A DNA stretch of 64,000 nt from Stereum hirsutum FP-91666 SS1 (Eukaryota; Basidiomycota; Agaricomycetes; Russulales; Stereaceae). The notes under the pieces are model-generated. The model ran no database searches and had not been told where the DNA came from. It saw only the letters and a program-made list of their open reading frames with translations. Shown piece by piece: positions 48,655-60,206 of the stretch. How positions within the stretch are numbered: the stretch's first letter is position 1; every line of letters begins with the position of its first letter. Where the stretch lies: the NCBI RefSeq assembly GCF_000264905.1, contig NW_006763139.1:383949-447948 (forward strand), in the 5' to 3' direction. Both the position numbers and the translations under genes were made by a program.

Positions 48655-50205
48655 GTTTTTTTGTCGAACGTCAACGAGGACTGCGCTAGAGAGATAGTGG
48701 CATAAGTATCTCGACATGCAATCTCTGAAGTCTCTTTCCCAAGTCTCAACAAACCATGCACTACTCACCAGTGGCCTGCGATTTCGATTCGTGACTTTCG
48801 GTGCTATCAGTGGGCGTCGAGTCGACCCTGAAAAAATCACGAGTTATTGTGAATACGTGCTGCAGAAGAACCTCGCTCATAACATCAAACGTATCACTGT
48901 CGGCGCGCCCGAGATTACCAGCGAAGGAACCCCTATCGACAAACCTCTGTTCTGCTGTAGTCTCGACGCACATCATTCTCATCTCTTAGCGAGCCTCGTA
49001 TTGCGTGCCATCCGCCTGTGCGAATTCTCGTTCCATTGCGACAGGCAGAGCACAATGTCGTTCATGGGCAATCTGAGTATCATCAATGCCCTCACCGCAT
49101 GCCCGCTCGTCAAGCTCTCTCTGACGGGAGCAACTCCATCGGTTGTCAATGCCATTGGAAACATACAATCCCTCCGTACTCTTCGACTCATTATGGAAGA
49201 TAGGTCGTCGGAGACCGTCGCAGCTGGCCTCTCGGCGATCTTGCGCAACTCATCAGACACCCTCGTCCATCTCACTATTTCAGCCCCAGAAACGAGCCTC
49301 GTTCCAGATCCCTTGGAAAAAACAATCACTCTCCCTTATGTTCGGTCCCTGGCTTGGCATGTCCATACTCTCGCAGGATCCTCACCCGCCGATCTGCATC
49401 GGGCTTTCCCAAGCATACGGAGTCTCTCCACGACGAGTCGCATCCTCGCACGCCCTCCAAGGCCAAACGATTTCGCTTCGACTACCGTATTCCCGATTTC
49501 TGTCGCTGGAGACCGAAATGCAGTCATGGCATATGGTGATCTAGGCGGAGTCGTTCACGCCATGTCTAGTCCTACCGCACCCTTGGGTATGGTTGAAAGT
49601 GTTCGAAGTCTTTGGACCCACGCGAGCAGTCTCTTTCCGAGATGCCAGCTGAACAGCCAAATGCTCATGCAGCTCGAGTTCATTCACATTTACCATTGGC
49701 CAACAAACTATGTTCTCGAGAAGGTGAATAGCAAAATTTGTATATTTTAATGTGTTGCGAAGTTAACGCACCTTCAGGGATTGGAATCCCCGCCCTTTTT
49801 AAACAGGCATTACTTCCCTCGATTGTCCTACCTCTGCTTCTGCGGTCGGTCGGAGGACGATGTTTCAAACGCAAGAAGAGTCAGATGGTTCAACAGGACA
49901 ATAGAATTCATCAAGGGTGCAACGTTGATGCACGGGTCACCGAGCGGCAGTTATGACGAGCCTTTCACCTTCGAATTTCGCGTCATCAATGAACGGAATG
50001 GCACCATGTCCAGATCTTGGCTCGAAGTTGCCTTAGGGGGCCCTGTGCTAGGGAGGACAGAGCTATCAGAAGATGAGGGGCTTCTTAGACGGCAAAATCA
50101 TGCGTGAGTATCTCTGGTTCGGCATATTCTTCGATTACATTTCTTGCACAACCTCACTGACCACCATTTCGCTTGAGTAGTGGCACGGGTCATTTCTTAG
50201 CTTGA
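48655..50205 (+). pseudogene. F-box/LRR-like paralogue with frame-broken F-box
   Basis: A paralogue of the gene at 2424-4105. Exon text from 48655 reads FLSNVNEDCAREIVA, then hits TAA at 48703; removing the four bases TAAG would continue the F-box into YLDMQSLKSLSQVSTNHALL. So the F-box is split by a 4-nt insertion. Downstream the frame is intact: 48716-49723, 49778-50103 and 50181-50205, in phase, with LRR-like strands (VKLSLTGA, LRTLRLIMED, LVHLTISAPE). Either this is a pseudogene, or translation starts at the ATG at 48716 and makes an F-box-less LRR protein of 452 residues. The intact downstream frame suggests recent damage or retained function. Confidence 0.7.
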
Positions 50206-51533
50206 GATCTTGTGGTCGGTACAGTGTTGCATCATCTAAACATGGTTCGTAGTATGCTTTTGGGGGAATGTTTCCTAATGTTTCCGTTGCCGTAGACGAA
50301 ATAAATCGAGGTTAGGAGATGAGGAAGGGATGTCACTGTACGGTATGTACGTGCTTAAGTTAAAACGATGATGCCCTACTGACACAAGACTGGCAGTAGC
50401 TACTTAGAAGAGATGTAGACGAAGAAATTTTGTGTACCAAGAAATTGAAAGCCGGCCGATATAGAGATTCACCACTTTGGAGTGGACTTCAGGTATGAGT
50501 CAACCCGAGCACAAGAAAAAATGGGATGATTAGTAATAGACGTCAGTCGAAGAAAGACCCTACAGACTGTTAGATATCCCGAAGCTGAGCTTGGTATCCG
50601 TCGTATACTCAAAGTTCACCGCGTTGGCACGGTCAACCCGCGGCACACTAGTACCCGGCTCGTCTTCGTTCAGTTACCAGTTCTTGCAAGCAAGTTCAAG
50701 GCAAACATACCTTCTCCAGAGATTCGAGTTAAGTGATTTGAAAGAGCACACGAAGCAAAGTGAGGTGGAATAGTACACTATTACTTAGGAAGAAGAGCCT
50801 GAGGGGACAAAGTCGGGGAGGAGCGCCACCAAGATCGTCTTGCCGGACATATCCGGCGGATACTGCCAGGTGTGGCGGTGGCACAACGCTGCGGGAAAGG
50901 AACCAAGTTCGAGAACACCAGCGCACTGCAACACTAGGAAGAGATCGGTCAGGAGAGAAAGCTTAAGGAAACCAAGATGAAGATAGCCTTATACGCACCC
51001 GGTCAATATACAGTACGGCCCATAATACCAAGTGAACGACGGACAACCGACAAAAAGAAATCAAGGCTTGCACTGTCCTAAGCACTGCTCGCCCTGGCCT
51101 CTGAGATCTGAGATTTAGTACTATGGAAGGGCGACAGGTCCACTCATCTCCGGGATACCCAGCGTATATAAGCGTTCAAATAGACTTCCAATCTCTAACG
51201 GGAGTATAGATCTCTGGGGCATCGTCCATCCAGTCACTTTCCGAATGGGAGACATTAGCGATGAATGATATCACGCCACCTCATGGATAGACTTGGAGTA
51301 ATGTAGACATCTGATATTAACCCGTAGGGGAGGCGTAGGAAGTGGAGAGACTATTAAGGGTTTGAAGCCCAAGAAGTACACCGTATGAGATATGTGTGTT
51401 CTGTGGGAGATTATAAACACGAATGCAGGAACGTTGAGCAAACTCGTTCTGTGACACTCGATGGGATCCTTCAGGCAGGTTGATGGGAAGATCATACGCA
51501 CCTTTGCAATCCGACGTCCTGGGAAGACTAATC
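50206..51533. other. Region with unassigned exon-like segments
   Basis: No complete gene. Minus-strand segments with protein-like text occur at 50785-51077 (listed separately), near 50570-50690 (DEPGTSVPRVDRANAVNFEY before a stop) and near 51185-51245 (ESDWMDDAPEIYTPVRDW before a stop). They may be 3' exons of one or more small genes. Confidence 0.3.
50785..51077 (-). CDS. Two terminal exons of an unidentified gene
   Basis: Exon 50999-51077 (TVQALISFCRLSVVHLVLWA, hydrophobic) joins in phase 0 at GTGCGT to exon 50785-50925 (CAGVLELGSFPAALCHRH, then QYPPDMSGKTILVALL and a stop). The text and splice sites look real, but no upstream exon in phase 2 could be attached. No family recognised. Confidence 0.3.
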
Positions 51534-52610
51534 TTATGAGCAACGCGGCCTCTTGATCGCAGACCTGGTGTTGTAGTTGATCGAGCTAGGGCCTGCAAGG
51601 AGCGCCTTAACATCTTCTTCCGATGTATCCGGACGGAGAGAAGCCTTGTTATCCTGCTCATCGTCCTCGATAACAACCACTTCCACATCTGCGATACTTC
51701 GTTTCGGTTGTTGTATAGTCTTTGTCCCAGCATGAGACGATCCCTTAGATTTTGGATACGTCAATAGCCCTTCCCAGAGATTTATGATCGTTGCTAATTG
51801 TGCGTAGACCGTCAGATGCAGGGGGTTCCCCAAATGTGCATGAAAGTGCGCGAGCGCGCCGTGTATGACGAAGAATGGGTGCAATGTACAGCTTAGAGAA
51901 GGGAAGTCGGCTTTGAAGGTGGTGGACGAGGTTTTGTAGCTTTTGATTTCGCCGGTGGGCTGAAGTGTTTCCGCGGTGCGGGTGGTGCGGATGATGGGAT
52001 AATTGTTCAGTTTAAGCGGGAGGAGGGTGAAGTAGTAGGTGTTTCCAGCGGCGCGGTTCAGTAAAGGACAGATCTGTAGATATGTCAGCGGAAGCGGTCA
52101 GAAATTAATATTCTGGCAGAAGGTTTGGAGAGACAGAGCTGAACCAACATCATTCATGGTAGGTCTAAGGCGTTTCGCTTTCCATTGCAGGAGAGCAGTA
52201 AGCGTCTTTTCAAGACGGAGTTGCACAGGAATCAAGGTCCACAAATGGGCCTCTAAGGTTGCGGCCCAGTCCTTTCTCACTTCGTTGACCGTGATCAGAA
52301 ATGACAGAATCTCACGAAAGTAACAAACGCGAACTTACACCATACCGTATTCAGTGGAGAGTCCAAGTCAAAATCCGGGCCCCATATTGTCTTCCATTTT
52401 GCGATCTGCATATGAAAGAATCTCTTCAGTGAGTGTCTTATCTGTCCGGAGGGTAGTAATGGAGCACAGTTCACGCACCTGGTCCTTGTCTGCAGAGTCA
52501 AGAAAACGAACGCGTGCCAAGGCCTGTACCGGACACGGGTCTTGGGTCACAAGACAAAAAGGGCCTTTATCTACCGCAGAAGCGTGTGGTGGTGTAGCTG
52601 GTGCTGCCAT
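51534..52610 (-). CDS. Unknown protein, 297 residues
   Basis: Four exons (52479-52610, 52346-52405, 52149-52310, 51534-52073) give one frame from the ATG at 52610. The N-terminus is MAAPATPPHASAVDKG. The central part is rich in Trp, Leu and basic residues (RKDWAATLEAHLWTLIPVQL). A beta-rich stretch (NTYYFTLLPLKLNNYPIIRT) leads to HPFFVIHGALAHFHAHLGNP, then an acidic then basic tail (EVVVIEDDEQD; SAIKRPRCS). No domain recognised. The intron between exons 2 and 3 would be only 35 nt, unusually short, so that junction may be wrong even though phases match. The basic C-terminus could be a nuclear localisation signal (inference). Confidence 0.6.
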
Positions 52611-53316
52611 ACTAGCCTTCCGCGATGCCAGAAAGCGTGGTGTTCAATCACACGAACAAGAAACCGGCGCGAGTGAACGAGCACAGCTTAACTTACGAGG
52701 TTAACTTTTTCCTTTGAATTTCGTTTCGTAATTGTCAAAAAGCTAGATATCTAGATATTCCACTACAAAGTGGTAGATGAACAAAGGAACTGTTGAAATG
52801 CGCCGAACAAAGACGGTTCCTCGGTTCACCGGGCGCACGCCACCCTCCAGAACGATGGCTTTCGTCCGCGAACAACGCTGCATCGGGCCAGAATTATGAG
52901 CCAATGACTAGTCCTGCCGGCGGCGACGCGCTTGACGACGGCGACGAAGCTCGGTGGCAACGAGCCAACGCCAACCACAATCATCTTGTCACTCTTCAAC
53001 GTGGCACCGAACCTACAAAAGGCTCTCAGGTTTCTGCTGGTGCGCTCGTGCTCCTTATTTTGCCTTGTTTACGCCTTCAATTGTTGCTCAGACTTGCTTT
53101 CTGCCACAGAACCTTTGCCTTCATTTCAACCAACATACACTCATATCCACCCGCGCCGCGGTTCCGCCAAGCTAAATTCGTTCTTGGGAAGCGTCATCTT
53201 TGGAAATATTCGGCAGGCCTCTTTTTCTTTTACGACGACGACCTGGCTAGCATATCTTGAAGCGAACAACACGCCACTTTCTCCCCGAACGAACTCGTAC
53301 GAACACGGAGTGAAGG
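52611..53316. other. Divergent promoter region
   Basis: Between the unknown minus-strand gene and the SH3 gene. An open frame (52932-53357, +) is present but out of phase with the SH3 exons and has no family signal; it is probably leader sequence. Confidence 0.4.
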
Positions 53317-55354
53317 ATGGGTACACAAGTCGACAGCGGCTCGATGCTGAAAGGTGAGTGTCATCTTTGAGCTTGAAGCTGTGTGAAGCAGTAGTTTTCA
53401 GGCGAGGAACTACTTGAGCCTCAGCCTTTCTGGCTTCTTCGGCGGGAGATTCGCTCAACCCTGTTCTGGTCACACGCGCATGGAATATCTACTAATAAAC
53501 ATATCTTCTCCAGACAAGTATACAAATCCGACCCCCACGACTCCTTCTCATCCTCCACCACAACCAAACGGTGTCTCTCCTACCACATCCACGAAACCCT
53601 CACACTCATCGAGTGCATCAAATACCTCCTCTAGCCCCTCGCTCTCTATCTCCGTCCATTCAACACACCCATCTTCTTCACCGTTCCCTTCACCATCGTC
53701 TTCCTTCCTACCACCACCAATCCCCGGCGCACACGAATTCGCGTTGAAAAGCGCGCCAGTTGGGACAGGTTCTGGAGCAGGTTCAAGGAGAGGAAGTCAT
53801 GTCGATACCAGCGCTGAAGGGTCCCTGAAGGATGAGGGGCCGAAGGATGTGGTGAAAACAGCTGGAAGTGGTGGTGATCGCGAGGTCCAGCAAGAAGGGC
53901 GCGACAAGGAAGAGAAGAAAGTGGATGGGATCGAGAGCAAAGGAGCGGATGAGATTCTGGAAGAGAGCCATACCGCGGAAGTCGTCCTTCCGGACCTTTC
54001 GTCACTTGCCAGTCCCATCGAAACGAAGCCCGTATTCAGCATCGCGCCCCCTACAACGCCTTCGCCTACGACACCGACACATAACGCCACGGACACGTCC
54101 ACCGCAGCTAAAGACGCCTCGCCCACAACTCCGACGACTCCTACGAAAGCGAAGCCTTCGGCTTCGAACTCTACGCCTTCCAATCCCGCTTCGGCCACTA
54201 CACTGACACCGAACGCCTCCAGCACAACCAGTACAGCGACACCTCCAACACCCTCTCTCGAATTTACGCCGTCTTCCTCTCTCTCCAGATCCACCACTCA
54301 ACGCAACAGTCACCGTGACTCTCTAACATCCACCCGTCCCGCTCCCCCCTCGCCCGCCCAATCACGTCGCACGTCCACCGCTCTGTCCTCCCTCTCGAGA
54401 CATTCGTCTACTTCTAACCGGGATAAAGATAAGGAGAGTACTAGTGCGAGCAGCCAGCGCTCGAGGCCCAATTCGAGCGTCATATCGCCTTCATCGCTCC
54501 GTCGCAGTACATCCGGGAAGAACGCCAACACCAACACCTCCGCCTCTCATCTCAGTCCCCGCGCACAAGTTGAACCTGAATCCGGCGCATCCGAAACAGC
54601 GGGGGGAGGAACGACGACGCCGACGAAGAACACTAAACGCCGCTCCATCATCGTCAAAATCCGAGACTTTGCCTTCCACGACACGGACGCGCGACACGTC
54701 GGCCACGGACCCGACGTTCCAAAACCGAACCGGAGACTATCGAGGTGGTCTTTGTCGATGTTCAAAAACAAGGGCAAAGGTGCGGAGGAAGACAGCAGCG
54801 AGGATGAGGATGAGGATGAGAAGGCGGGGAGCGGCGGTGGCGGTGGGGGAGGCAGTGGATGGGGAGGATTTAGGTGGGGTGGCATGGGAGTGGCTATGAA
54901 TGGGTGGTTTGGTGGTGGAGGGAATAATGCGGTTGCGGTGGATGCACCGAGTGCGGGTGATTTCGCGAGGAATTTCGATATGGCGAGTCCGGATGCGTCG
55001 GAGATAGATGATCCGTACGACGCGCAAGGCGATGATGAAGAGTACTACGATGGAGAGGAGGGCGACCATCATGCTTGGGATGATCATGAAGACGATGAGG
55101 GTGACTACGATGACTACGAGCGTGACGGAGAGGAGGGAGGTGACGACGTTCCGTTGGTCCCCGGCACGTATAGAGCGATATACTCTTTTGAGCCGGAGGG
55201 GACGGCGGAGATGGCGTTGGAGGAGGATCAGGTTGTGAAAGTTGTGGGGAGGGGTGGAGGGGTCGGGTGGGCAATCGTTGAGAGGGAGGGCACGGGGGAG
55301 CATGCGCTCGTGCCGGAGGGGTATTTGGAGTTAGTGGAGGCGGCTGAGGATTGA
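53317..55354 (+). CDS. Disordered protein with C-terminal SH3 domain
   Basis: 625 residues from exons 53317-53353 and 53514-55354. The 37-nt first exon encodes MGTQVDSGSMLK and joins in phase 1 to DKYTNPTPTT. About 550 residues are Ser/Thr/Pro-rich and disordered. A basic motif follows (TKRRSIIVKIRDFAFHD and RRLSRWSLSMFKNK), then Gly-rich and very acidic (Asp/Glu/Tyr) stretches. Residues about 563-621 form an SH3 domain: the ALYDF-like YRAIYSFEPEG, the acidic RT loop AEMALEEDQVV, the Trp of GVGWAIVE, and the closing ALVPEGYLELVE. SH3 proteins of this kind act in cortical actin, endocytic or MAPK scaffolding, binding PxxP peptides. The partner is unknown. Confidence 0.82.
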
Positions 55355-56209
55355 GGGATGTGAAGATGTGGATGTTAGGCCGCGCTGGCGCGGAAGCTGA
55401 CAGTGATGTTGATGTTGAGAATGACGGTAGAGAACGAAAGTCTTGTGTAGTCGTGTTTGAATATTCTTGATTGTTTATTTCCTTTTCTTTCCAGCCTCCA
55501 GCTACATCTCTTTCGCATTCTCTTGTTGTCTTCTCAAGAACCGTTCCGTTTCATTCCTTATTTTCTCATATCTTTTTCCCCTTCAATCCTGTGCCTGTGT
55601 TGTCCTCTATTCAAGTTATTCGCTGATCCCGTGTCAGTTCCAGTACCTACATCTGCCTCGTCTCGTCTGTTTATCTGTTTACATAACTGTCTTAGTCTCA
55701 GTCTCAGTCTGTCTGCTCGTCCTCGCATATATATCCACCTGCAGAATGTCAACTTGTTTTTTACTGTAACGATGATGAGTAGTGGCGGACGGTCGGTTCG
55801 AGAGGGTGTTCAGGTGAGTTGTGTGGCGTGTGGCCTAAGTTCACCGTTCGGGAGATGCCGGATCCCCAACCTCAACTTAAATCGCATAATTTCGATGAGG
55901 CGGGTGATTCTCCAATGATTCTCAGTCCGTGGTTTACACAAAAAATATGGGATAGCAGAGCGACTAGGTGTAGAGACGAGGTTGAGGATGACCATAAAAC
56001 GGAGACATAGGCGAAAAATAAGGGAAAATATGGGCATGGGAAAGAAGGCGACTCATGAGAGTGAGGGAGATCTGGTATGATGATAAATACGAATGTGTAT
56101 ACGAATACAAACGTGGGCCTCTACACGTTAAAGTAGATCAGAGTACAACAACTAATAAGATACGCTGGTAGCAGGATTCTGAGGAGGGGACAACTACAGT
56201 TACACAAGA
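55355..56209. other. Convergent intergenic region
   Basis: 3' flanks of the SH3 gene and the patatin/NB-ARC gene. No feature recognised apart from a pyrimidine-rich stretch around 55470-55700. Confidence 0.4.
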
Positions 56210-58915
56210 CTACAAGTTGGGGTCACCAAGCAAGCTTGACAGCCTGGACTGAAGCCCTAGTATATGAGGGACTATCAAATGCGCATACTCGAGAATGTCC
56301 TGTAAATTCAGCTCAAAAATTTTGTGAGAGGCCAAATGAAGAATATAGGCCGTATGGATGGGACGCAGCGGCGTTGCGGTGAATGCGTGGCGCCGACCCC
56401 AGTCCTGCACGAGGCGGTGGAACGAGATGTGTCCTTCGGGGGTGATCTCCACTAGAGAATACGAGCAAAGGGAAGCGACGATACGATCGAAAGTGTCCGA
56501 TATTTCTGGAGTGGGTGTGATAAACGGCGCTAAGAACTCTTGAACGAGGGAATAGGATATTGCCTCATTCGGAGTTATGACCGCAGCGCTGGAGGCTGCG
56601 TTGGTGAACATGGACTTGGATATATTTTTATGATGGAGGAAGGAGCACAGATAGAGAAACGTGGCAGCTTCGGGATGTGCAGCCGAGAGTTGCTCGAGAC
56701 TGATATTCCAAGTCGTATACACGGTCCTTTCGTAGTCGTCGGGCCTGTTGATTATGTCGTGAGAGGCCTCCAGGGCCTTCTGTCGGTCGGAGCGGAACCT
56801 TGCTAGATATTGTTTGAGGGTGCACGTTGGGTTAACATGGAGGTACGCGGCAGCCTGGACAATCCCGAGAGCAAGTGCATCGAGTTCCTTCAGGAAAATT
56901 CCCATGTTAAACAACAGTATACATATGCTAGCGGAGATAATGCACATACCTCAATCAGTTCCGTGATGAGCTTGTCGGTCTCCTCATCGTCTGGGGTTTT
57001 GATTAGGGAACGGCGCAGAAAGAGGGCCTTTGCATCGTCTGGGGGCATCCGTAAGATCTGACATGATTTGTCCGGTGTTCGTAGCTGCTCGTTACGGGTA
57101 GTGATGATGATATTCCCGTGCGAGCACTGAGGAATAAACGGACGAAGATCTAGAGTTGGATCATCGGCATTATCCAGGACGAGAAGCCAATGCTCGTGAG
57201 TGCGGACAAGCCAATCGATGGTGTGTTGATAGTTATCTCCGAGCTTCTTGTCCTGAGCGATACCGTCGAGATTGAGGCGGATAGTGTCTTTAGAACTGGC
57301 GTCGACGTAGAAAACTTCCGAGAACCTGGAGAAATCGCAGACATATATGAGGATTTCGTTTAATGGTATGTCGACTCGGATAACGAATGGTCATTTAATA
57401 CTTACCTGGGGTCCCCCTCCGTCGACGCGCTCGATTGTGCTACGAACATCTTCATGATCTCGCTTTTCCCGCTCCCGCCCATGCCATATAAGACAAACAC
57501 GCGTTGATCATTGTTTGTTCTAGAGAAATAGTCGTCCATCGTAGACAAGATATCTCTTCGTCCAGTGAATACCCGTGACGGTCGAGGACAACTTCTGCGG
57601 CCGGGATTCAGCGGTGCGTCTCCAGCAGAGAAAATTCCATCTACCGCAAGAACTGAGTGTCAGTGTTCAAGTGACCGCACTACGTCATGTCGAATTCCTC
57701 ACTGGCTTCGGATACAGTCAACAAGGCCTGCTGCTCCGCAAGAGCCTTCACTGCCAGCTCCAGCTTCGGTCTCACGTCTTCGCTTCTCAGATACTTCTCC
57801 GTGTGCGACATCACCCCATCCAGTTTATTCCACTCGTCCATCCCAATATCCTGCATCCCTTCATCGACGGTGAAGCGAAAATAGATGCCAGGGCGTGAAT
57901 TAAAACGATGTTGTAAGGCCTGGTGTGTCTCCTCGGTATCTGTGGCGATTTTGACCATAGCTTTGGCAACGTCGACGGGGATGAAGCGGCCGAACAGGCC
58001 TTGTCTCGGTACGTGGTTCGTGCGAAGTTTTCCTGTACCGATGCTGATGAGACAGGAGACCTGTCTGTTCTTGCCGAACACGCGATGTGCCTCCTGGAGC
58101 ACAACATTGGTCGGATTGTTTTGGACGACTCCACCGTCCAGATAGGTCCGATCGATTCCCTGATCATTGATGACTGCGCGTTTGAAGAATGTTGGGGCTG
58201 CGGTGGTAGCACGCGCCGCTTGGACGATCGTGCAAGGGATATAACGCTCAGAAGGCGGTTCGTAGGAACGGATGATCGAGGGCATTCGTGCGCCCAGATT
58301 GGTCGCAGGGACGGCGCAGACGAATCTGCAGTATCGAAGGACGTCGTCAACGAGGTAAAGCATGAGATGGAAGCGTGGAAAATCTACACTCGACAGATAG
58401 CATCTTCTGGACGGAGATCCAACATTGCCGCCTCGGCGTCGTGGGCGTATTTCTCGACAATCTTCCTCACGGCAGCCTCCAAATTCGTTGCTTTGTACTT
58501 GCCATCTCCGCGTATTTTCACTTTCGAAAACACCTTCTTCGCCAGGGCCGTATACGCACAGATTGCATCGTCTACTGACATGCGAAGGCGGCCAAGCATA
58601 AGAGCTATAAGGCTATAAGTGAAAGACGGCGAGTATTAACACATGTACAAATCTACACGTTGGGACGCATAGACTTACCCTCCCGTACTCGTACCGCCGA
58701 TGAGATCAAAGTATTCACAAGGACGAGGTACTCGAGGCAGTTTGAGTCGGTTTTTGATCGAAACCATGATGACCTGTAGTATGAAGAGGGACGACAATCC
58801 ACGTATGCCGCCTCCATCTCATCTCGCAAACCCGTCAGGCTCGTGAAGTAGAAAAAAGAGAATATACCATACCGATTGCAAGTAACCTCAGGCCTTTTGT
58901 CTCAGTTTCGACCAT
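56210..58915 (-). CDS. Patatin-like phospholipase / NB-ARC protein (fungal NLR-like)
   Basis: 772 residues in seven exons: 58873-58915, 58679-58817, 58388-58612, 57703-58325, 57406-57640, 56950-57325 and 56210-56887. The N-terminal patatin domain has the oxyanion loop DGGGIRG (15-21), the nucleophile Ser58 in GTSTG and the catalytic Asp199 in LDGG. The NB-ARC domain has the P-loop GMGGSGKS (396-403), a Walker-B-like LLVLDNADD, RNBS-like IIITTR and the GLxLA-type LDALALGIVQAAAYL. A winged-helix-like region follows (FLYLCSFLHHKNISKSMF) and then a stop: no TPR, ankyrin or WD repeats, which usually close such proteins. Fungal patatin-NLRs are linked to heterokaryon incompatibility and programmed cell death; here that is family inference. 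Confidence 0.9.
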
Positions 58916-59896
58916 GATTTTGGATGAACGGCAAGTGAAGTATAGGTGAACGGAGAAAAACGAGCAGACCCCTGTCTCCGACGGTGGGCGCAGAAAGAAA
59001 CGCCTCGAAACGCTTCAAGACTCGGGTTGGGCTTGGGGCGACCCTAAGGGATCCTACGTCGTTAAGTATGGTCAGTCAAAAGCAACTTGAGGATACCGCA
59101 TGTTCGAGAGTTGTGTACCTTCATTTCTGTGTTTCCTTCCATTCATGAGTCCTCACTCTCCGGTGTCGACCTTTTGCGGGTTGGACTACTCAGGCTGTCA
59201 ATTAATGGACCCGCCTCCAAAACCTTGACTCTTGCTGTCTGTATGAGATAGCTTTCACAGGTAAACTTCACAGATAGCGGAGGTACACCATACAAATCAA
59301 TTATGCGGGAAAACACGAACATTTCAATTTCTAACAAGAAAATGAGAGCACCGATATGCAGTCTCTGTTCCCGCATCTACTCGAATCGGGTGTATCCTCG
59401 CATCTGATATCGACAAAATCGCCGGTGCACGTCGACAGAAAATGAACATACCATTGATGCCAGATGGTGACAATACTAAGCGAGATGGGGTGGAGGGGAC
59501 TCGGAGTGTTGGTGTTTCTGGTCATCGTGCATTGATATCCATATTTAGAATAAGCGTACACACGAACTTTGATCGCGAGGTCGCCGCAATGCCAGGCTGC
59601 TGTTGAAGGGCGTGAACGGTTAAGGTCATAGTGGCGACGACCGCCACCTGGCAATGCGTCAGAACCTGCAATCGGAATCTGCCGGAGAAACCTTTCTTTT
59701 CAATCTCCGCGACCAACCGAAGAGTTCGATTGTCAAGAACACACAGACAGCTCATCGCTTCGGAGTCCTTGAGGCGATAACGACGCATAAAATACACTCA
59801 AGCACTTGGGCCTTCATTTGGCGATCACTTGCCTTGGCCCACCCGCCGTTGGCACGCCGTCGCTTCTCTAAATGTTTCTCTATAGCATAGTGATTT
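58916..59896. other. Upstream flank of the laccase remnant
   Basis: About 1 kb. I looked for the N-terminal laccase copper motifs (HWHG, WYHSH, HPFHLHGH) on the plus strand and did not find them. It also holds the promoter of the minus-strand patatin/NB-ARC gene. Confidence 0.4.
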
Positions 59897-60206
59897 GATA
59901 GTGATGTTGTGAACATCGGTGGAGCTGGTGACAACGTCACGATCCGTTTCACCACTGATAACCCTGGTCCGTGGATTATGCACTGGTAAGTGGTTCGCTA
60001 TCTAGTAGAGGTGCATGTGCGAGTGTGTTGCTGATAGAGGCGTTCACTGTAAATACAGCCACATCGATTGACATCTTCGCGAGGGTTTCGGCCTGGTATT
60101 TGCTGAAGGAACGCAAGATATCATCTCGAACGATGTTGATTCGGTCAACACGGCATGGAAAGGTTTATGCACGACATACGATACTCTTCCTGTATCCGAG
60201 CAATGA
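59897..60206 (+). pseudogene. Laccase (AA1 multicopper oxidase) C-terminal remnant
   Basis: Two exons of a laccase C-terminus. Exon 59897-59985 reads [20 protein letters not shown], then PGPW and the start of the T1 copper motif. A 73-nt intron joins in phase 2 to 60059-60206, giving HC-HID, a TGA stop (60069-60071) where laccases have Trp in HIDWHL, then HLREGFGLVFAEG and NTAWKGLCTTYDTLP before a final stop. The reading frame is otherwise intact. Everything upstream of the third cupredoxin domain is missing. This is a dead fragment of a phenol-oxidising secreted enzyme. Confidence 0.85.

Noticed and set aside
53402..53513. Extra exon in the SH3 gene (text starting GEELLEPQPFWLL)
   Set aside because: It follows an AG and is open, but its only donors are in the wrong phase for the next exon, while skipping it joins the first exon perfectly.
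59143..59890. N-terminal laccase exons upstream of the remnant
   Set aside because: None of the three earlier copper-binding motifs was found on the plus strand, so only the C-terminal part is claimed.
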